Shown here: in pieces, positions 59,853 to 64,000 of the stretch
Position numbering within the stretch: position 1 is the stretch's first letter
Layout of the letters: the number at the start of each line of letters is the position of its first letter
Assembly: GCF_042680125.1 (NCBI RefSeq)
Contig: NZ_JBHTNY010000021.1
DNA length: 64,000 nucleotides
From: Robinsoniella peoriensis
GTDB lineage: Bacteria; Bacillota; Clostridia; Lachnospirales; Lachnospiraceae
Direction: 5' to 3' (one strand)
Translations under genes and position numbers: made by a program
Notes under the pieces: generated by a model
Seen by the model: the letters and a program-made list of their open reading frames with translations, nothing else
What the model was told of the DNA's origin: nothing
The model's database searches: none

Positions 59853-60402
59853 AGAAATCCTCCTTCTTCAATAGATGTTTTAACTTCTCCATTCCCTGCT
59901 TCATTCTGGATTTCACCGTTGCCGTCTTCGCACCGGTCATTTTACTGATTTCTCTGTATTTCATTTCATAATAGCAATGAAGAATAATGACCTCTTTCTG
60001 CATCTGCGGAAGAACTGTCAGCGCCTTCCATATATAGCCCGAATTTTCTTTCTTTATCATTTGAAACGTCAGATCATCTCCCGATATCTGTTCTGCTTCA
60101 TATCCCGCTTCTTCATCATTGAGGGAAATATCCACCTGCCGTTTTTTCTCTCCATTATAAAAATCACGGCAGACATTCATTGCTATTGTCAGAAGATATC
60201 CTTTTAAATTGCGGTAACGGTAGTTATCTATGTAACGAATAAAACGAAGAAATGTTTCCTGGGCAAGATCATAGGACTGGTCCCGGTCTCCGGTCTGATA
60301 ACAACAAAACCGGTAGATGTCATCATAATATTTTTCTGCTATATCATTTAGATATTGTTTATTGCCATGTTGTACTTCATGAACCAACTGCCTGTCATCC
60401 AA
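59845..60402 (-). CDS. ECF-type RNA polymerase sigma factor
   Basis: 185 residues from a TTG start with GGAGGAGG upstream. Region 2 (about 10-80: DIAEKYYDDIYRFCCYQTGDRDQSYDLAQETFLRFIRYI) and region 4 (about 125-180: QKEVIILHCYYEMKYREISKMTGAKTATVKSRMKQGMEKLKHLL). Directs transcription of a stress or antimicrobial regulon, normally including its own operon. First gene of the operon with membrane protein, ATPase and permease. Confidence 0.9.
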   Translation of the reverse strand: MDDRQLVHEVQHGNKQYLNDIAEKYYDDIYRFCCYQTGDRDQSYDLAQETFLRFIRYIDNYRYRNLKGYLLTIAMNVCRDFYNGEKKRQVDISLNDEEAGYEAEQISGDDLTFQMIKKENSGYIWKALTVLPQMQKEVIILHCYYEMKYREISKMTGAKTATVKSRMKQGMEKLKHLLKKEDFYE

Positions 60403-60422
60403 GTATCTTCCTCCTCCTATGT

Positions 60423-60510
60423 CTTTTTCTCCATAGCTTCTCTTTCCTTCTAAAACTAAACTTTTTCTCCATAACTTTTCTTTCCTTCTAAAACTTTTTC
60501 CTCCATAACC
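60423..60510. repeat. Two-and-a-half 35-bp direct repeats upstream of the sigma gene
   Basis: Units at 60423-60457 and 60461-60495 are nearly identical (differences near the middle), followed by a partial third (60496-60510). On the minus strand each contains a TATGGAGAAAAAG-like sequence. They lie in the leader between the upstream hairpin and the sigma start, so they could be a regulator array or a recent duplication. The rest of 60511-60587 is AT-rich without a gene. Confidence 0.75.
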
Positions 60511-60587
60511 TGTTTTTCTTGTTAAAAATAACCCTTATATTTAATATAACTGATCTCTGTCCAAAAAGGTTTTAATTATTTCAAAAA

Positions 60588-60629
60588 ATACTGCAGGCCT
60601 ACACATTTTTAATGTGAAGCCTGCAGTAT
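60588..60629. terminator. Hairpin between sigma and GH32 genes
   Basis: ATACTGCAGGC (60588-60598) pairs with GCCTGCAGTAT (60619-60629) and an inner ACAT/ATGT stem. On the plus strand no T-run follows; on the minus strand TTTTTTGAAAT follows, so it ends minus-strand transcripts (the GH32 operon). Confidence 0.65.
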
Positions 60630-60713
60630 CATATAAATTTGCACTTATTTTATTTGGTTAAATCTATGTCTATGCCGTACAATGCTCTGGAAGCCATAGC
60701 CCTTCTTCCAAAT

Positions 60714-62195
60714 CTATTCCTCTATAACAATTTTATAATTTATAATTGTTACAAGGGCTTTTCCTACTGCACTGAACTCAATACCCGTTGCACTTAGTCT
60801 TGTATAAATAAGCGATGTCATGGCTTGTGCACCATCATTTACAAAAATCTCTACAGAATATTTATCCATAAGTATCCTTAATTTGATTTTCCCTCCCTGT
60901 CCATTCACATACATACTTCTGCTATGGATTCTGTCTCTGCAAATTCCTGCATAATTACGATCAAATGTAACTACATTTTTCTTTGCATTATAAGTGACAG
61001 TTGTTAGAAAATTTTCGTCTTTTGCCAGCGAGATGCAGAATTCCTCATAATCTCCTGCCTCAATACATACTGTTAAATCAACTTGCCTTCCTTCTATGCC
61101 GTCCAGTATTTGCCTTTTGCCTATACTCACGTGTTGATATTCCAACCTGCCTGAGTAGTATTTTTCTATTTCTTTTACCGGCTGCTGATATAATCTTCCA
61201 CCCTTAATATGTAATTCCCTGGGAATTGTCATCATACCAGACCACTGAAATTCTTCCGGAGTCATATGGTTATCCCAGGACTGCATCCATCCTATCATGA
61301 TTCTGCGTCCGTCGTCTGTCGCTAGTGTCTGTGGAGCATAGAAATCCAGACCATAATCAATCGACTGAACTTCTTTTCTCAAAAAACCACAAGTATTTTT
61401 ATCATAGTTTCCGATCAAACATATAGTTCCATTTCCATTGTGAAATTCAAATCCTTCTGCAAGCATATCCTGTGGTGACGCAAGCAAAACGTGTACCCCA
61501 TCCAGGAAAAAGAAATCCGGGCATTCCCACATCTTTCCGTACCTGTTTTCACACTTATCAAGTATTCCATTGAATTTCCAGGTTTCAAAATCTACGGTTG
61601 TAAATAATGCTATCTGCCCACTGCCATCATCATTTCTACTTCCAATCACAGAATAAAATATGCCATCTTTTTCCCATATCTTTGGATCCCGGAAATCTTC
61701 CTTACTGCTTCCTTCAGGCAAATCATCACTTACTATGACAGGATTATGCTCCATTTTTTCATAATTGATACCATCACCAACAGCAATACATTGGCTTTGT
61801 TGGCAGCAGTGTGTGCCATCCTCACACTCCATTTCCCGGACACCGGTATACATTAAAATATGTCTTCCATTATGTTCAATCCCGCTACCTGAAAAGCATC
61901 CCGCTTTATCATACAATTCATCCGGTGCTAAGGCTGCGGGCAGTTGTTCCCATTTTATAAAATCTTTTGTTTTGCTATGTCCCCAGTGCATCGGTCCCCA
62001 ATTAGTGCTATATGGATGATACTGATAAAACAAATGGTATTCATTCTTAAACACGGAAAATCCGTTCGGATCGTTAATCCATCCAGTCGGTGCGCATACA
62101 TGAAAATCCGGTTTTTGACCCTTAGGTATCTCCTGCAATTTTATAGCCTCATAAATTCTTGCCTTTTTAAGATCTTCACTGCATTTATTAGTCAT
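60714..62195 (-). CDS. GH32 beta-fructofuranosidase (sucrose/fructan hydrolase)
   Basis: 493 residues from the ATG at 62195 (AAAGGACAGG upstream); a longer frame runs into the upstream gene. The GH32 triad is complete: nucleophile Asp42 in WINDPNG, Asp170 in FRDP and acid/base Glu224 in WECPDFF. The five-blade propeller (about 30-330) is followed by the beta-sandwich C-domain (to 493). No signal peptide, so it cleaves imported sucrose, sucrose phosphate or fructo-oligosaccharides in the cytoplasm. Follows a sugar-binding lipoprotein gene, 46 bases apart. Confidence 0.9.
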   Translation of the reverse strand: MTNKCSEDLKKARIYEAIKLQEIPKGQKPDFHVCAPTGWINDPNGFSVFKNEYHLFYQYHPYSTNWGPMHWGHSKTKDFIKWEQLPAALAPDELYDKAGCFSGSGIEHNGRHILMYTGVREMECEDGTHCCQQSQCIAVGDGINYEKMEHNPVIVSDDLPEGSSKEDFRDPKIWEKDGIFYSVIGSRNDDGSGQIALFTTVDFETWKFNGILDKCENRYGKMWECPDFFFLDGVHVLLASPQDMLAEGFEFHNGNGTICLIGNYDKNTCGFLRKEVQSIDYGLDFYAPQTLATDDGRRIMIGWMQSWDNHMTPEEFQWSGMMTIPRELHIKGGRLYQQPVKEIEKYYSGRLEYQHVSIGKRQILDGIEGRQVDLTVCIEAGDYEEFCISLAKDENFLTTVTYNAKKNVVTFDRNYAGICRDRIHSRSMYVNGQGGKIKLRILMDKYSVEIFVNDGAQAMTSLIYTRLSATGIEFSAVGKALVTIINYKIVIEE

Positions 62196-62241
62196 ATTAT
62201 CCTGTCCTTTCAAACTGGCAGGATTTTCCCGCCAATTTTTT

Positions 62242-63906
62242 CTATGATTGTAATGTTTTCTGGTAAGCATCAAAATATTTCTGTTTAATCTCCAGATATT
62301 TCGATAATCCATAACTTTCCATCTTTTCTAAATAAGCATCCCAGGCTTCATCAATTCCTCCATTCATAATCCAATCCGCCTTCATCTGTTCAGCATATTT
62401 CTTAATATCCGTATCATACTGGGATACAAGATCTGCATCTTCCTGACTCATAAAAACATTTGGGTATACATATTTCGATTTCATATCTTTCAGGTAAGTG
62501 GTATGCATTGTATCTAACCTCCACTTTGCATCATCGGGGGATGTAACATAAACATCATAATAATCATTCAGAATCGCCAAGGGACCGCCAACAGACTGTG
62601 CTTCCCTTACTTCTACAGGAGATTCACTGCCCAGATCCATATGCTTTAACATATCTTCACCCTTTTTATTTTTCGCCATCTCAAAAATATTAAATTTATT
62701 TTCTTCTCCATAAGTTCCCCAGTTATTCTGTGGAGATTGAAGCGGTGCATACATTTCATCTATCCATTTTGCAGCTAACTCAAGATTTTTACATTTTGAA
62801 GTCAGTACACAGCGACCTCTGTCAAATCCGCTCGTCTCACTGCCATTCTGGCGGGTAATATTTACTTTACCCTCCGGTCCTGCTAATGCTGGAAGCATAA
62901 TATAATCCTGATAGTTATCAATATTTGCTATATCCCATGTAAAACACAGACCATAACGGTGATTTTTTCCTTTTGCCACATAAGTTGACCAATCCTGTGT
63001 AAAAGCTTCTTTATCTACCAGATTCTGCTCAACAAGTTTGTGAAGCCATTTTATACCTTCTTTATAGCCATCCTGTACAGTAGTATAAATAACTTCTCCA
63101 TCATCTGTTACCGCAAAATGGTCTCCGGTGTCCCCATACCCTTCTGCAAATCCATTTATTAAAATAGCAGGATCCTGGTCTCCATTATTTATAATGAAAG
63201 ACATGGGGATGACATCTCCTTCTATTCCGCATTCTGCCTGTAATTTCGCCGCGTTGTCACGAAACGCAATTAAGACTTCTTCCAGTTCTGCTGTAGTTGC
63301 TGGTACTTTAAGACCAAGGCATTCCAGCCATTTTTTATTAATATAAGGAATATCTCCAATTGCCTGAATTGCTTCTTTTCCTTCTCCCAGCTGTTCAATC
63401 CATGGAAATGCATAGATATGTCCATCAGGAGCCGTACTCATCGTACGATATTCCGGATATTTTTCATATACTGCCTTTAAATTTGGCATATATTCATCAA
63501 TCAGTTCTTCTAACGGAACAATAACTCCCTGTTTTGCATAACGAAGCAGATCATAATCACTCATCCCGGCATTAAACAAGCCATCCGGAAGGCTGGATGC
63601 CTGTGCAAGGGCAAGGTTCTTCTTATCAGCAAACTGATCCGCTACAAAACAGGTCCAATTGATATGTACATTCGTTTTTTCTTCCAGACGTTTAAAAATC
63701 TCTCTTTCATTCGGCTCCTGGGTAGTTTTAGCCGGTGCATTTGTAATAAAAGATAAATCTGCTTTTTCTACTAACGGAAATGTCACATTTTTCAATACTT
63801 CTGCATCTTTTTTAACTCCATTTCCTCCACCGCAGGCACATAATAACACTGACATTGTTACGGTTACAGCAAACACTGATAATTTCTTCATATAATTTTT
63901 TTTCAT
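62242..63906 (-). CDS. Extracellular solute-binding lipoprotein (LipO-like)
   Basis: 554 residues from the ATG at 63906 with AAGGAG upstream; an upstream in-frame ATG at 63948 lies in intron sequence. Lipobox LCAC (Cys about 25), then an SBP_bac family-1 fold of the large LipO type. Together with the GH32 gene it suggests uptake of sucrose or fructans; permease genes are expected upstream, beyond the window or displaced by the intron. Confidence 0.85.
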   Translation of the reverse strand: MKKNYMKKLSVFAVTVTMSVLLCACGGGNGVKKDAEVLKNVTFPLVEKADLSFITNAPAKTTQEPNEREIFKRLEEKTNVHINWTCFVADQFADKKNLALAQASSLPDGLFNAGMSDYDLLRYAKQGVIVPLEELIDEYMPNLKAVYEKYPEYRTMSTAPDGHIYAFPWIEQLGEGKEAIQAIGDIPYINKKWLECLGLKVPATTAELEEVLIAFRDNAAKLQAECGIEGDVIPMSFIINNGDQDPAILINGFAEGYGDTGDHFAVTDDGEVIYTTVQDGYKEGIKWLHKLVEQNLVDKEAFTQDWSTYVAKGKNHRYGLCFTWDIANIDNYQDYIMLPALAGPEGKVNITRQNGSETSGFDRGRCVLTSKCKNLELAAKWIDEMYAPLQSPQNNWGTYGEENKFNIFEMAKNKKGEDMLKHMDLGSESPVEVREAQSVGGPLAILNDYYDVYVTSPDDAKWRLDTMHTTYLKDMKSKYVYPNVFMSQEDADLVSQYDTDIKKYAEQMKADWIMNGGIDEAWDAYLEKMESYGLSKYLEIKQKYFDAYQKTLQS

Positions 63907-63927
63907 TTTCTTTCTCCTTATTTGTTT

Positions 63928-64000
63928 AGTAAAATCATATGTCACCATATGAAATCCTCTCCAGAACCGTACGTGCGGCTTTCCCGCATACGGCTCTTCA
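63928..64000 (-). mobile_element. 3' end of a group II intron (domains V and VI)
   Basis: On the minus strand, 63996-63963 matches domain V closely: GAGCCGTATGCGG, GAAA-type loop, then GCACGTACGGTTC, folding into the 34-base catalytic hairpin. It is followed by a domain VI-like hairpin TCATATG-GTGA-CATATGA (63935-63952) with a GNRA loop and a possible intron end near 63928-63931. The maturase/reverse transcriptase would lie beyond the window. The intron is in the same orientation as the binding-protein gene, about 22 bases before its start. Confidence 0.85.

Noticed and set aside
63907..63948. N-terminal extension of the binding-protein gene
   Set aside because: The upstream ATG lies in intron domain VI; the lipoprotein signal begins at the ATG at 63906 with a good ribosome-binding site.

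Overview
The window looks like a chromosomal segment of a low-GC, Gram-positive gut Clostridium relative, most likely Lachnospiraceae. The inference rests on AGGAGG ribosome-binding sites, sigma-A promoters (TTGACA/TATAAT), lipoprotein sugar-binding proteins, YesM/YesN-type two-component systems, a collagen-like spore-surface-type protein and several TTG/GTG starts. Genus cannot be fixed from sequence alone. No rRNA, tRNA or CRISPR array was recognised.

Region 1 (1-7837) is the right-hand part of an integrated filamentous phage (inovirus). It has the usual module order: small membrane proteins, a major coat protein, a pIII-like adhesin with a Pro-Asn-Pro-Asp linker, a pVI-like protein, a Zot/pI ATPase and an HUH rolling-circle Rep, followed by tiny accessory proteins, a Cro/CI-type repressor with its operator-promoter and a rightward early operon. 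It has several large hairpins, 22-bp iteron-like repeats and, at its right border, a dif-like XerC/XerD site. No phage integrase or secretin gene is visible.

Region 2 (7866-20406) holds a choloylglycine hydrolase/penicillin V acylase-family enzyme, a PadR-regulated ABC exporter with three matching operators, a TrmO-like/UvrA-like fusion protein, a DUF1349 protein, and a nucleoside hydrolase-MFS transporter pair divergent from a YeiL-like Crp/Fnr regulator.

Region 3 (20515-32692) is a monosaccharide uptake locus (ChvE-MmsA-MmsB) beside a two-component system flanked by two sugar-binding-protein-like sensors. It is followed by a small rubrerythrin-like protein, a UroD/MtaA-family protein and an AraC regulator. 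Region 4 (32781-36751) contains a collagen-like surface protein with an adjacent glycosyltransferase, and a DUF4304 protein.

Region 5 (36887-43854) is an LplABC-type sugar ABC transporter with its own YesM/YesN pair. Region 6 (43894-47999) has a palindromic element, a MacB-like ABC system and a LytTR-DUF3021 regulator pair. Region 7 (48110-54713) has FabV, a tyrosine recombinase next to a truncated ilvN, ilvB, a TetR regulator with matching operator sequences, and a diguanylate cyclase. Region 8 (54821-64000) has a beta-propeller glycosidase with its AraC regulator, an ECF sigma-ABC operon, a GH32 fructosidase and a sugar-binding lipoprotein. The window ends inside the 3' end of a group II intron on the minus strand.

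The chromosomal part is dominated by carbohydrate sensing and uptake, each transporter paired with its own regulator. The inovirus and its border structures are the most distinctive content.
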